Source: Multifurca ochricompacta
Lineage: Eukaryota; Basidiomycota; Agaricomycetes; Russulales; Russulaceae
Direction of reading: 5' to 3'
Assembly (NCBI GenBank): GCA_022496185.1
Contig: WTXG01000085.1
Coordinates: forward strand, 84,010-148,009
Length of the DNA: 64,000 nt
The notes below the pieces were generated by a model, which saw nothing but the letters and a program-made list of their open reading frames with translations, ran no database searches and had not been told where the DNA came from. Below, piece by piece: positions 31,990-43,343 of the stretch. Each line of letters begins with the position of its first letter. Position 1 is the stretch's first letter. A program made the translations under genes and the position numbers.

Positions 31990-33400
31990 CACGTCATTCA
32001 GCTATGTCCTCTGGGAATGGCATTTGGATGGTTGTATTGTTCGGAGAAATAATTGATCTGGTAAAACTGTAACTGTCTCATTATTGACCGCCCCCCTATC
32101 TGCATCAGGTCGGCATGAAGCATGTCTGCCACCATGTGAAGCTTTCCTGGGATGTGTTCTAGGGAGAAGTTGAAATTGGCAAGTTCTTGGAGCCAACGCA
32201 CTTGATGTCAATTGAGTTTTTGCGGCTCTCTGAAATACTGGAGGTTGTTGTGATCTGTGCAGATCTGGACCTTGTGGCAAGCACCAAGGAGGTATTGGCC
32301 CATAAGCAAAATGCAACCATGATTGCGAATAATTCGCGGTCGTATATATCCCAATTATGTTGTTTCGTCTAATGTTTTCGAGAGATATGCAACAGGGTGT
32401 AAATGTCCGTTGTGTCCCTTTGACTTAAGGTGGCACCAACAGCATATCTGGAGGCATCCATGTCTACAATGAAGGGTTGTTCAAAATCTGGTTGCGCGAG
32501 CACTGGTTGTGAGGTTATGCATTGTTTAAGAGTGTCAAATGTGTTCTGTTTGACATCCATCCACCTCCATGGGTTCTTTGCACTGGTGAGGGCATTTAGG
32601 GGTGCAGCTAATTTACTAAATCCCTGAATAAAGTGGTGATAGAACTGACAGAATCCTAAGAAAGATCAAACTTCTTTGACAGTGGTAGGGGTCTTCCATG
32701 TGGCACTCCTTGACCTTTACAGGATCCATATGTACTTGATTTGCTTTGAGTATAAGTCCCAGGTATTCTATTCGGTCTTGTTCGAAAGCGCATTTTTCCG
32801 GCTTGAGATAAAGGTCTAGTCGACTTAGTTTATCGAGAACGCAATGCACTTTAGCCCTATGATTTGCAAGATTGTGATCGTATGAATTAAAATATCATCC
32901 ATGTAGACCGTAAACCAAGCTTTTCTGTTGGCGTCATGATCATTGAGTTCCTCTTTGAACTCAGCATTCATCATAGTTTGGAACATTGGGGGGAATTAGT
33001 TAGACCAAAAAACATAATTTGGCTCATAGAGGCCATGATTGGTTTTGAACGCGGCTTTCCATCGGTCTTCTGGAACAATTTGGATGTTGTTGTAACCCCA
33101 ACAGACATCCATCTTAGTGAATAATGTGCTACCATGAACGCAGTCAATTAACTCTGGATAAGTGGGAGTGGGTATGTATTGGGATTGTCCAGCTATTGAG
33201 TTTACGATAGTCCTGAACCAGTCGGAGTTTTCCGTCCTTCTTTTTGATGAAGAAAAACAGAGACGCGTATGGTGATTTCAAGGCCGAGATGTAACCTTTC
33301 TGTAAATGTTCTTCCAGGAACTTGTTTAGGGCATCTTGTTCACCTGGTCCAAGTGGATAGATTTTACAATCTAATGTTGCAGGAGCATCAGACTTCAATT
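31990..33400 (-). pseudogene. G6 reverse transcriptase and RNase H
   Basis: DCKIYPLGPGEQDALNKFL and FFFIKKKDGKLRLVQDYRKLN open the RT (33398-33144). Later parts (LDLYLKPEKCAFEQDRIEYLG; VDMDASRYAVGATLSQRDT; FNFSLEHIPGKLHMVADML) lie in shifting frames with many stops. Heavily degraded. Confidence 0.85.
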
Positions 33401-33992
33401 CGATTTTGTGATCCCATGGTCGCTCAGCCGGGAATCTTTGAGCCTCTTGGTCACTGAATACCTTTTGGTGTCGATGATATTCCGGTGGAACAATCTGATC
33501 CCAGGATCGTTCATTTTGTCTTTTGCTTTGATTGCTAATTCCTGTGCGATATTAAGTCATCTAATCTGTTCTATTGGCAATTCAAATCTGAGTTTGTCCG
33601 TAAGACGTCCTTTGGTCCAGTTGATCTGGGGGTTAGTTGCTGTGAACCAGGATATCCTAAGATTACTTCATTGGTCCAATTGAAGCCACATAAAATCGAT
33701 GTTGTTGTTCTCTATTATTTGTGACAACGAAGATCGACGCATTGTGTGATGTGCCAAGTCGCGTTGGGAGATCCATCGCGTTTTGCAGTTGCTTAGGGAT
33801 GATTAATTGTTTTGTCAGGAGTCGGTATTTGATTATGGTTTTGAAATTTATAAAATTTTCTGTTGCTCCACTGTCTATGAGCGCATTTATGTTGGCCATT
33901 GGTTTCACCCCATGTAAAGGCACAATTACTGTCATTGCTCTAATAGGTGATCTAAATACATGGTGTGAGATTAGTGCTCAATGAAGGCCACG
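33401..33992 (-). pseudogene. G6 protease
   Basis: ALIDSGATENFINFKTI (near 33840-33890) is the retropepsin active site, with the catalytic Asp intact. The VILGYPG block follows after a stop near 33660. The linker to RT is broken by stops. Confidence 0.78.
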
Positions 33993-35100
33993 TCATTCAA
34001 GGATATAAAAATCCTTGTCTCCCTTGAATTTACTTTGTAGGGTGAGGCATTGGTCATCATTCATGGACCTTAGGGCGTTGGCAAGGGCATTGACATCTAT
34101 ATTGGGGGCTTCCAGGGGTTTCTGTTCGTGAACTTTAGCGGGTACCGCCGCAGTCCCCTGGGGGACTTCGGTGATTGTGGCAGTCCAAGCTGGGCTACTG
34201 GTACTGGTGTTGTTATACATGCGTGGCTTCCTTTTTGGGCAATCTCTGACGAGATGTCCTTGACATCCACACTCGAAGCATTGACCATCTTTCTTATATT
34301 GTTCTTTTTCTTCAGTCGTGATTGCCTTTTTAATGACGTCGGCTCCTTGTGGGTTTGGGTCTGACTTGCGTTTTTTATAAAATGTGAATTTGTTACCTCA
34401 GGGTGGTGTATTTGTTGTTGACTGTGTGCTGAGGGCGTCTTTGCTATACAACCAGTTTGCGTGGTGTTTCCTAGCCGATGCTGCCGCTTCATCAAAGGTC
34501 CGGGGTTGGTCAAACAGAAGCATAGTTTGGACTAATCGAGTGGGGAGTCCTTGGTGAAAGTATTGCCAAGCAGCTGGATCATCAATGTGGAGTTCGGCCC
34601 TTATAGCCAGCGTGCGAAACTCAGCGATGTATTCGTCGATATTAGAATCCCACATTTGTAAGCGATCTAGTGCTCGCAGTGCTTTCTGGGCAGCTGCCAC
34701 GTCGGCCCACACTTTGCAGAATATTTGTCTAAATTTGTCCCAAATGTAGGGGACTCAGATGTTTCCTTCTTTGATATTGGTCAACCACTTGATTTGGTCT
34801 ACTACCCATCGATCCACTTGGGGCCCTCTTAGCAGCCCTAATGTAAATGTGACTCTCGTCCTCTCATTTTGAACCATGGCTACTGTTTCGTTTAGGCTGA
34901 AGAACAGTTCAAGTTTGGCAAACCAATCCATAGCTATGTCTCAGTTTCCGTCAAAGAAGGGTGGGGGTACACCTATCATGGGTCCTCCTGAATATGTCAT
35001 CCCTACTCCTGGAGTGGGGGTCCTTGTGGTGGTTCGTCAGGATTCCTTCCCGACATTCTGGTGGTAAGGGTTGGTCTATCTTGGGGCTTTGTTTGGGTCA
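33993..35100 (-). pseudogene. G6 gag, capsid and nucleocapsid parts
   Basis: The capsid-like segment includes DSNIDEYIAEFRTLAIRAELHIDDPAAWQYFHQGLP (34712-34398, given in part). A zinc knuckle CFECGCQGHLVRDC is read from 34285 to 34230. The C-terminal spacer runs to 33993 (MNDDQCLTLQSKFKGDKDFYIL). Frames shift at about 34390 and 34220. Confidence 0.78.
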
Positions 35101-35607
35101 ACCAGTCTGTGACTCAATGGTTTCTTCCTCCATGGCCCTTTGTGCCTGCCTGGTGTTTGGTCTAGTCGTCATCGTGTGTGGGGTTGGTATTTCAGTGTCT
35201 TCATCATTCAGGGTGGGGCTATCTACTGCTGCAAGAAGAGCAAAGCAGTTATGGAATTTGATTGGTAAGTCGTTGTGCAACTGTGGTTCTAATTCATCTG
35301 TTAGGTATCAGAGTGGGGACTGGTCTTCAAGAGATGCCTCTTCAGATGTTGGAGATTGGGGGTCATGCACTGAGTAAGACATTGCGCTGTCGGGGTTTGG
35401 GCAAGGGACGTGGTGTCATCTCCTTGCAATACAGGTGAGAGTGTTTCGAGTGCTTGGTCACAGAAGTGTACTGATTGCGCACTGTTAAACAGCTTCTGGG
35501 ATTGTTATTAGTTCTATGGTTGGGGTTCGGGTTCAGGTGTCAGGGCAAGGGACGTGTCGTTGTCACCTTGCGCATTTGGTGGGTTCTAGTGTCTTTCTGA
35601 TTGTACG
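35101..35607 (-). other. G6 leader and gag N-terminal region, degraded
   Basis: Between the primer site and recognisable gag only short frames remain (for example one with TRPNTRQAQRAMEEETIES near 35100-35200). Repeated GGGCAAGGGACGTG motifs occur at 35400 and 35545. No functional call. Confidence 0.4.
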
Positions 35608-35618
35608 AAGTCTGTTCT
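35608..35618 (-). promoter_or_regulatory. G6 self-primer binding site
   Basis: Minus strand AGAACAGACTT, two bases from the LTR. Perfect 11-nt complement of AAGTCTGTTCT at the predicted RNA start in its own LTRs (plus 35893-35903 and 29229-29239). Confidence 0.7.
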
Positions 35619-35620
35619 AA

Positions 35621-36134
35621 TGTCACAGTTAGGTGTGGAACTGTGTCGGGTCAGATGGGAGCAAGTCTTCCAAGTCAAGGCAAGATTCAAGGTTACAATA
35701 TAGTTCTGGTCAGCCCACAACAAAGTCGAAGGGCATGTGCGCGAGAGTCAAGGTTGACGGCAGAGACGCTCAGTCCTGCAACAAGTTCTTATGACAAAGG
35801 CTCTCCAAGTGCATCTTGGAGAGTTCAAGGGGGGGAGAGGTCTTTAGTAGAGGGATTCTAGAGAAGTCAAAGCACCTTGGATTGGACACAAGAGAACAGA
35901 CTTAGTCTGTCTCTCTATTCTAGTAGGTCCTTAAGTACATGTGGAGTAGCTATGTCATAGTATAGAGAAGATTCTAGTACTATGAAGTAATGTCTAGAGG
36001 TTGCGCAGTAGAACATACTAGACTCCAGTAGAGGGAGGAGTTGGATCCTCAGTAAGCAGTATTGAAACAAGAAAGGTATGATGAAAATGTATAGTCCACT
36101 GTCTAACTGAAACAAGGCCCCTTTATCTGTCACA
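35621..36134 (-). repeat. G6 5' LTR (514 bp)
   Basis: Plus-strand TGTCACAGTT ... TATCTGTCACA. Differences from the 3' LTR are concentrated at CG sites (for example a GCGCGCGCGCG run near 29068 versus GCATGTGCGCG here). Confidence 0.9.
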
Positions 36135-36894
36135 GGGATTCCAACCCAGTATATACTCCTCTACCCTCTGGTGTGGATGTTCATTTGGTCAAGTTTGAAG
36201 ACCAGGCATCTACTTCTGACATTAAGAAGTATCAGCAGTTAATGGGGTCTCTGCTTTGGGTGCAGATTGGAAGCAGACCTGACATTAGTTTTGCTGTTGC
36301 ATGCCTTAGTCAATTCACTTCCAACCCTTCCCAGCAGCACATGCAACTAGCAAAGTATGTCTTAGCTTATCTAAATGCTACAAAAGACTACAAGTTGTGC
36401 TACTCTGGAGGGAATGGTGAAGTTGGCCTTCATGGCTATGCAGATTCCTCATGGGGAGATCAAGAGGACCACCACTCCACCTCAGGCTATGTCTTTTTCC
36501 TTGCTAATGGAGCCATTAGTTGGTGCTCTAGGAAACAAAAGACAGTAGCACAGTCCACCACAGAAGCCAAGTATATGAGCCTTGCTGAGGCTTCAAATCA
36601 GGCTGCATGGTATAGGACTTTCATGCAGGAACTGGGTTATGAAGTATCTTCACCCATACACCTGCATTGTGACAACAAGGGTGCTGTACATTTAGCATTA
36701 AACCCTGTCACAGGAAGGTGATCAAAGCACATACCAATAAAGTACCATGCCATTAGGGAGTATGTAGAATCACACCAAGTTGAGTTGGTGTGAACTCCTA
36801 CTGGAGAGATGCTGGCAGATGGTCTTACAAAGTCCCTGCCAAGATCATCTTTTGATCTCATGGTAACTGGATTTGGACTAGTGCTGGAATGAAG
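36135..36894 (+). pseudogene. Copia A RT end and RNase H
   Basis: Resumes after G6 with NPVYTPLPSGVDVHLV, GSLLWVQIGSRPDISFAVACLSQF, then RNase H (GYADSSWGDQEDHHSTSGYVF; KQKTVAQSTTEAKYMSLAEA; LHCDNKGAVHLALNP) and the ADGLTK terminal block. Stops at 36719 (TGA for Arg), 36792 and 36889. 36895-37152 is 3' untranslated sequence ending in a purine tract (CCATGGAGGGA). Confidence 0.88.
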
Positions 36895-37152
36895 AGCTGT
36901 AATCTGGAGACTTTGAACACCAGTCTCACTTTCCCACCACTTGAGCATGTTCTTGACCTCAAGAGTGATGCAAGAAGTGTGTAGAGTTTCAGTTTGCATA
37001 AGCAAATCACCTCAATATGCCTCTGAGAACCCTACACTTCTCATTGACTCATCTCATTCTCAACTTTGACAACCTGAGACATGGTCATGATGATATGCTC
37101 ATTCAATTTGTTCCATCTTTATTTTTGATCTGATGCCTTCACCATGGAGGGA

Positions 37153-37665
37153 TGTTGACACAGGACATGTCTGGAGATGCTTCAGGCATCTAAGGATCGC
37201 TTCAGCTGTAGATTAGATTAGATTAGGTTCCGGAGTATTGGACTTTTTATGATATCTTTATTACATTTTTTCTCACCTTACTCAGCTGATTAGTGATGGA
37301 CTTAGTAATGCACAGTATAGCATGTGATTCTCTTCTGGCCAATGGCCTTTATCCCTCTTTGTCTATTGTCTAGCACTTGTGGACTTATTCCCAGTGTGCA
37401 CAGACCATTTCCCCTGGCCCCCATGGGTATACAAGGGTGTCTGTTTTGTCTCTTACACTTCAGAGTTCCTTCTATCTCTGAAGTGTAAGTCCTATCCTCT
37501 TTACTCTCTACTTCCTTTAGACTAATGCTCTATGTAGTACTTGTCTTTTCTAGGTCAGTAGTATAGTAATTATATGGTTCCTTCTATCTCTGAAGTTACT
37601 TGTCTTTTCTAGCCTCACTGCTAACTAACCACAGTCAGTATAACCAGCAGCATGATTGTTTGACA
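37153..37665 (+). repeat. Copia A 3' LTR (513 bp)
   Basis: TGTTGACACAGG ... GTTTGACA, adjoining the copia A purine tract. The solo LTRs at 27054, 43344 and 50887 are the same family. It holds the leader intron/spliced-copy arrangement at 37462-37612. Confidence 0.9.
37462..37612 (+). other. LTR leader intron and its spliced copy (copia A 3' LTR)
   Basis: Exon-like parts 37466-37484 and 37538-37553 flank a 53-bp intron (37485-37537, GTAAGT ... CTAAT ... TATGTAG). The 35 nt at 37578-37612 equal the joined parts exactly, with this copy's own variable segments TTCCTTCTAT and TACTTGTCTTTTCTAG in both units. Confidence 0.85.
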
Positions 37666-38998
37666 GGTAACTCCTTGAATCCTTTTAGTCATCCTTTCTA
37701 TAACATTTTGCCATCATTCTGGTGCATTTTTATTCCACTCCTCCACCACCCTCTCCCACAACTCAGGTACCCCCTTGACTGGTTAAGAACCTTCTTCAGA
37801 TCCACCCAGAGGTGTCCAATGGGGCTAATATTTCAAGGGATTGGGCTATCCATACCAGGCTTCAATATTCCTGTCTTAAAACTGCTGGCTTGCCTTCTTG
37901 GAATTGTGTTTTGGGTCATTGTCCTGCTGAAACATGGTTTCACCCTCCACCATTTCCAACTTTTCAAACCTTTCCACCACTCTGCCATCCAAAATATCAT
38001 GGTACTGGCATGGATTCATGATCCCTAACCCCTGTAAGCATTCCTAGTCTATTTCACCCCATACAAGACACATACCATAAAGTTCTTCCTCCTCCATGCT
38101 TGACTGTCAGGGTGATGGTTCTATCAGAGGGTGGTTCTCCCTTGTTTTTCCAAGTATAACTCCTTCTGTCTGAACCAATTCTGTTCATTATGGTCTCACC
38201 TAAACATGAAATCATCTTCCAATCATTCACTGTCCAATTTTCATGGTATTTGGCAAAAAGAAGATAGTCCAGTTTATGAGCCTTCTTAAGCAAAGGTTGT
38301 CTCTGCTTGAAAATGGAGTGAAATTTGTCTTCCTTGAGTGCATTGCTGAGTGTTTGAGGTGTGATATAATTGGAAAGTGTGTTGTTGATGAAATGTATGG
38401 CTTGCACAACATTATCAAGCTTTCTGGTGGTGATTTGATGAATAATTGAACCTGTTATGGTGAGACAGCTTAGAAGGATGTACACCCTTGTTGTTTTCTT
38501 TATCCCCATCCATTTCATTTTGATGATACCTATTGTAGACTTTCCTACACCAGTTTTGGACAGTATTTGAGGGCCAGAATAAGGCTGTTAAAGAAGAGAA
38601 GTGAGAGTAGAGTGGTTCTGTTCAGTTGTAGGTTTGATGAGGTAAGGAAGGGAAGAAAGAGTATTTGAAATGATGGACAGATGGCAAAAGGTTATAGAAA
38701 GGATGAATAAAAGGATTCAAGGAGTTACCAAGGCAAAAAGGGGTGAAATAAAGTAGTAATTGGGCAGATAGTGGATTTAAAATGCAGGTCAAAAAACTGT
38801 CCTGATGTTTGATTGATTTGATCTGATCATAAAATGCTTATATAATGGCCCATTGATTTGATCTTCATTGCACATGGTAGCCAGGAAGCAGGGCATTCAG
38901 ACATACAGCCACACCATAACCAGATTCCTAAATTCCTTGGTGTTATAGTGTGAATACTAGAAATGGTGCAAATATTGGGATAATTTTATGACCCACTG
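37666..38998 (-). mobile_element. Tc1-like relic, left end lost
   Basis: The right end GACCCACTG is followed by TA at 38999. The left end is cut by the copia A LTR. Same family as 47901-49493, but this copy keeps the N-terminal half. The last ~25 transposase codons recur, reversed, near the right end (38680-38760), so the terminal inverted repeat reaches into the gene. Confidence 0.8.
37700..38518 (-). pseudogene. Tc1-family transposase relic
   Basis: N-terminal HTH-like part (TTRKLDNVVQAIHFINNTLS), linker KYHENWTVNDW, a degraded first catalytic motif (CLGETIMNRIG, Asp replaced by Gly), the HGGGR block and an FSRTMTQNT block corresponding to QQDNDPKHN. C-terminal NISPIGHLWVDLKK corresponds to the family NPIExxW(D/E) motif. 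Inactive. Confidence 0.8.
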
Positions 38999-39108
38999 TA
39001 GAGTGGTTGGTAAGATGAAATGAGTGTGTTTGTTAGGAACAGAAAAAAGGAATGGAACAGCTAGTGATTAAAATGCCAAAAGAGTAAGTAGGAATAGAAG
39101 TAGTGATC

Positions 39109-39198
39109 ACCAAAGGTTTTCATACACATATGGGTAAGTCCCATAGGTTTTGACAGGTGCAGGTATGGGTATACAACTCCCAACCTGCTAGAAACCCA
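39109..39198. mobile_element. Fragment of hAT MITE family
   Basis: TAGTGATCACCAAAGGTTTT and GGTATGGGTATACAACTCCC match the reverse complement of the right end of the MITE at 16148-17595. The rest is missing; it directly abuts a truncated G7 LTR, suggesting a deletion. 38999-39108 holds nothing recognisable. Confidence 0.65.
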
Positions 39199-39492
39199 TC
39201 CCTATACTATACAGCTAGAAACATATGATACCACAATGTATGACTTTTTCTCCTCATTTACTGTTACTAGCCTCAAACCTTAACAGCACCCTTAGCATGG
39301 TGATGTTATACTTCTTTATATCTATTTAAATTCCCATGAGCTCAAGCTGTATTCCTTAGTCTTGAACTTCTGTGTTCTATGTAGCTCTGTGACCTGGAAT
39401 CTTCTCTCTTTACTTGAGCTGCATGCTAAGTAACTGCCTCACTCCCTGAATGATTAGACTTTAAGTCAACAAACTGAGCTTCAAACATAACA
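39199..39492 (+). repeat. G7 5' LTR, 5'-truncated
   Basis: Matches 46739-47032 and ends AAACATAACA. TATTTAAA at 39323-39330; predicted RNA start AGTCTTGAACTT at 39358-39369, 35 bp on (the 3' LTR copy reads AGTCTTGAGCTT). Confidence 0.87.
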
Positions 39493-39493
39493 T

Positions 39494-39505
39494 AAGCTCA
39501 AGACT
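39494..39505 (+). promoter_or_regulatory. G7 self-primer binding site
   Basis: AAGCTCAAGACT, one base inside the LTR, is the perfect 12-nt complement of AGTCTTGAGCTT in the 3' LTR (46898-46909). The 5' LTR has one G-to-A change in the partner. Confidence 0.68.
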
Positions 39506-39531
39506 AAACCAGAAACTTTTGAACAGAAACC

Positions 39532-40972
39532 ATGTCCACACCTATGAACCCTGCTCCTGCCACCCCTGCTGCTCCCATTACCCCCATAACAAACATACAT
39601 ATGACCCTCCCATTCCCACTGACCCCCAGACCAATTGATGATATCCCTCTGCTGGAACAATTGAACACCCACTGGATTGACGTTTCCTCCCTAACTGCTA
39701 ATGTACCTTGGACTGGCTATTTCGCCACAACAGGACAAAGACTTATCCCTATCGAACGATACAATGGCCTCTGGTTTGAGCTTGCCTTCTTTGCCTCAGT
39801 CAACTCATATCAGGCTATTTGTTTAGCCTGAGCCTCTTTCAACCTCCCTCATGTCCCCAAAATACCCATCAACATACAACTACTCATTGATTCCTCCCTA
39901 GACAGTGGTGACACACAGACAACAATGACTAATTCAGTCCCAAGTCCAGGACAAAATGATAGACGCTTGGAAGGAATGATAGCAGTCCATTTTAAAGGTG
40001 ACAGAACCCAATCTGAACACTTCCTTTCTGTATTTCACCAGTATATGAGTATAAATGATCAAGCCAAAATCACATGCAACCCATTGAAGAAATTGCACTT
40101 CTTTATACAGCAAATGGAAGGACCACTAGTGCAAACCTTTCAACTTGGTATGATTAATGACCTCTGAGCAATTGCAACTGGAAAAATGAAAATCACACAA
40201 CCAACACCCTGGGAATATACTGAAGAAAAATTTAAAGCATCATACTTTGACTTTGGCATCAAAGGATGAGCTTACAATGACCTAAGGAAATTACAGATGA
40301 CTGGTGGAAGAATTGATGAATATTTGACAAATTTTGCATCCTTAGTCACTTGTTCTGAGGTCCACCCAAATGATGCCAGTACCCTATGCCTTTTTGCATC
40401 TGGACTTCAAGGAGATTTAGCAAAGAACTGTGTCCTTTGTCATTGACCGACAACTTTGCAGGAATGGGGACTTGCAGCACAACAGGAGAATATGGCTTAT
40501 CTCACCATCAGGATGATCAAACAAGATCAACACAATCATGGAACTCGACCCTCTACCCCATTTACACCTAGCCCAGCAACAACTTCTAATACCCCATTTT
40601 GGCACTGCCCTGCAAATCAACGACCAAATCAAACACAACCTCCACAAGACCTGGATGCAATGGATATTGATGTTATTTGATGTGCTGTCACAGATGAAGA
40701 TAAGGAGTGATGCAAGCACAAGGGTCTTTGCTTTTTCTGTATGAAGAAGGGCCATCTTTCATGAGACTGCCCCCACAAGAAACCTTGTATTGCCACTGCA
40801 ACAGTCAATACCCTGACCACTCCCACAACATTCACAACAACCCCCATGACACTGGTTTCCACTCTACAAACTGCACCAAAAAAATCTAATGCCAAACAAA
40901 TCATGGCCCTCCTCAAACAAATGACCCCAGAAGAAGAAGAGGAAGTTCAAGCATTATTAGATAAAGAGTCGG
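39532..40972 (+). pseudogene. G7 gag with zinc knuckle
   Basis: ATG at 39532 with an A at -3; Pro/Thr-rich start, capsid-like HFKGDRTQSEHFLSVFHQYM and GGRIDEYLTNFASLVTCSEV. The finger CFFCMKKGHLS-stop-DC is near 40730-40772 (TGA for Arg). Stops at about 39829, 40165, 40268, 40444 and 40678, mostly TGA. The C-terminal acidic EEEEEVQALLDKESGF leads to the protease. Confidence 0.85.
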
Positions 40973-41029
40973 GTTTTCTGCCAGCCTGAAGGGATGTCCC
41001 ACCCTTAAGGCCATTGTAGATCAGTTTGT

Positions 41030-41615
41030 ACCTAAAGCTCTCAGAATACAAACATCATTTTCTACTATTGGGACTGTATCTGCACTTGTTGATAGTGGTG
41101 CAACTGAAAATTTTATTCATCAAAAGTTTATCTCACAACATCACCTCCTCACCAAACCTCTCCCTACTCCAAAAACAATCTCAAATGTTGACAGTTCTCT
41201 GAATGCTGCTGGTTCCATCTCTTGTTTCCTCCCTTGTACAGTCCACACTGGCTCTAAAACCTGCTCATTCAATTTCTTCATTACAGATCTTGGCAGTGAA
41301 GACATCATCTTGGGCTACCCTTGGCTTGCTTGTACTTCACCAACTATTACCTGGCCAACCACATCCATCCAGGAGCACATCTGTATTCTTCTGCAGGGGC
41401 AAAATTCAACTTCATCACCCTCTCCAATACCCCACTACATTAACTCTACTACTTTAGGACTACTGCCTGGCAAAGAACTCATCATGTGCCTGTCACCTGC
41501 CACTGAACTAGCCATGCAACAACAACCTTCTTCAGAAGTCACAATCCCTGAACAGTATCAATGCTTTGCTAAGGTCTTCTCGGAAGATGCTGCACTATGC
41601 TTCCCTGATGTGTGA
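41030..41615 (+). pseudogene. G7 protease
   Basis: ALVDSGATENFIHQKFI near 41083 and DIILGYPWLACTSP near 41300 mark the retropepsin. The frame changes between these blocks. It is followed by the RT lead-in EQYQCFAKVFSED. Confidence 0.82.
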
Positions 41616-43343
41616 CAATGGGATCACGCCATCAATCTAAAACCCAATGCTCCTACAACACTTGACTGTAAGATTTACCTGCTTAACCCAGCTGAACAAA
41701 TTGCATTAGAAGAATTCCTACATGAACACTTATCAAAAGGCTACATCCACAAATCCAAATCCCAGTACACATTGCCATTCTTCTTTGTAAAGAAGAAAGA
41801 TGGTAGCAAACTATGACTGGTGCAAGACTATCGAAAGCTAAATGAACACACTCTCCAAAATACATATCCCCTCCCTCTCATTGACAAACTAATTGCCAAG
41901 GTACAACATATGACACTATTTACCAAGTTTGATGTTTGATGGGGTTATAACAATGTATGTATCAAAGAAGGTGACCAATGGAAGGCCACTTTCAAAACAA
42001 ATAAAGGACTTTTTGAACCTCTGGTTATGTATTTTGGACTTACTAATTCCCCAGCAACATTTCAAATGATGATGAACACACTCTGTCACAGTTAGGTGCA
42101 GAACTGTGTCAAAGTTGAACAAGAGTGGGCCTTTCAAGTCAAAGCAAGGCAAGGTTCAAAGTTACAATAGAGTCAAGATCTAGTCAAGCCCATGACAAAG
42201 TCAGAGGGCACACATGCGAGAATTGAAGTTGACAGCAGAGATGCTCAGTCCTGCAACAAGTTCAAGATGATGAAGGCTCTCCAAGTCGCATCTTGGAGAG
42301 TTCAAGCAGGGCTCTAACTGAGAGGATTTGATGAAGTCCAAAGCACCTTTGATTGAACACAAGAGAACAGACTTGGTCTGTCTCTCTACTCTAGTAGGTC
42401 TTTAAATACATGTGGAGCTAGCTATGTCATATTATGTAGAAGCATCTAGTACTATGATATAATGTCTAATGGTTGCACAGTAGATCAAGCTAGAACTATG
42501 GAGAATAAGGAGGGGTTAGGCCCTCAGTAAGCAAACACCAGTGAAACACAATATCAAGTCATTAGTAATGTCGCAGGGAGAATTCTGTCACACACTCTTT
42601 CAAAAGTAACTAGATGAAGGCTGGCTGGTAATCTACATGGATGACATCCTAATAGCAACCACCAACCACCCCATCTTCCACCAACAATGCATCACATGCA
42701 TCCTCCAAATCTTACTCGACAACAATCTATTCCTAAAGCCATCAAAATGTACATTTCACACAAATAAAATAGATTACCTTGGTGTCATCCTCAAACATGG
42801 TACTGTATCCATGGACCCTACAAAAGTCAATGGCCTCCTAGAATGGCCAACCCCCACATCCATAAAACAAGTCTGCAGCTACCTTGGTTTTGGCAACTAC
42901 TATCATCATTTTATTAAGGGATACTCTCAACTTGCACGACCACTGATTGATCTCACTAAATTAACCACACCATGGACCTGGTCAGAAAAAGAAGAGAAGG
43001 CATTCAATACACTGAAGAAAATGCCCAGCTCTGCCCCAGTATTACAACAACCATGCATACAAGAACCATTCTTTGTTACAACTGATGCCTCTGGCTATGC
43101 AATCAGCGCAGAGTTGGCACAACAAGACACCACTGGATGACTTCACCCAGTAGCATTCCTCTCAAAATCACTAGACCAAACACAATGCAACTGGGATATA
43201 TATGACTGAGAGCTCTATGCTATCTGGTTCCCCCTTCAAGAATGGAGACAGTATCTCATGGGATCACCACATTCTATTACAGTCTTTTCAGACCACCACA
43301 ATCTACAATACTTTCACAAACCCCAAAAACTCAACAGGCAACA
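41616..43343 (+). pseudogene. G7 reverse transcriptase and RNase H
   Basis: DCKIYLLNPAEQIALEEFL, FFFVKKKDGSKL, then a solo LTR, then YMDD (42634-42645) and LFLKPSKCTFHTNKIDYLGVIL. RNase H: VTTDASGYAISAELAQQDT and DHHNLQYF. TGA stops in Arg-like or Trp-adjacent places (41816, 41938, 43138, 43208). Split again at 43344 by a copia-family LTR. Confidence 0.87.
42084..42592 (-). repeat. Solo LTR of the G6 family in G7 RT
   Basis: 509 bp, TG...CA, perfect duplication CACTC (42079-42083, 42593-42597). Inserted after MMMNTL, just before the YMDD block. Confidence 0.93.

Larger units (their letters stand above)
28955..36134 (-). mobile_element. Complete Ty3/gypsy chromovirus G6, decayed
   Basis: LTRs of 516 and 514 bp, flanked by GGGAT (28950-28954, 36135-36139). 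Minus-strand order: 5' LTR, self-primer site, gag, protease, RT, RNase H, integrase, chromodomain, an extra 359-residue ORF, polypurine tract, 3' LTR. The two LTRs are nearly the same (identical conceptual 72-residue reading over their last ~220 bp), yet the coding region is riddled with stops and shifts. Confidence 0.92.
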
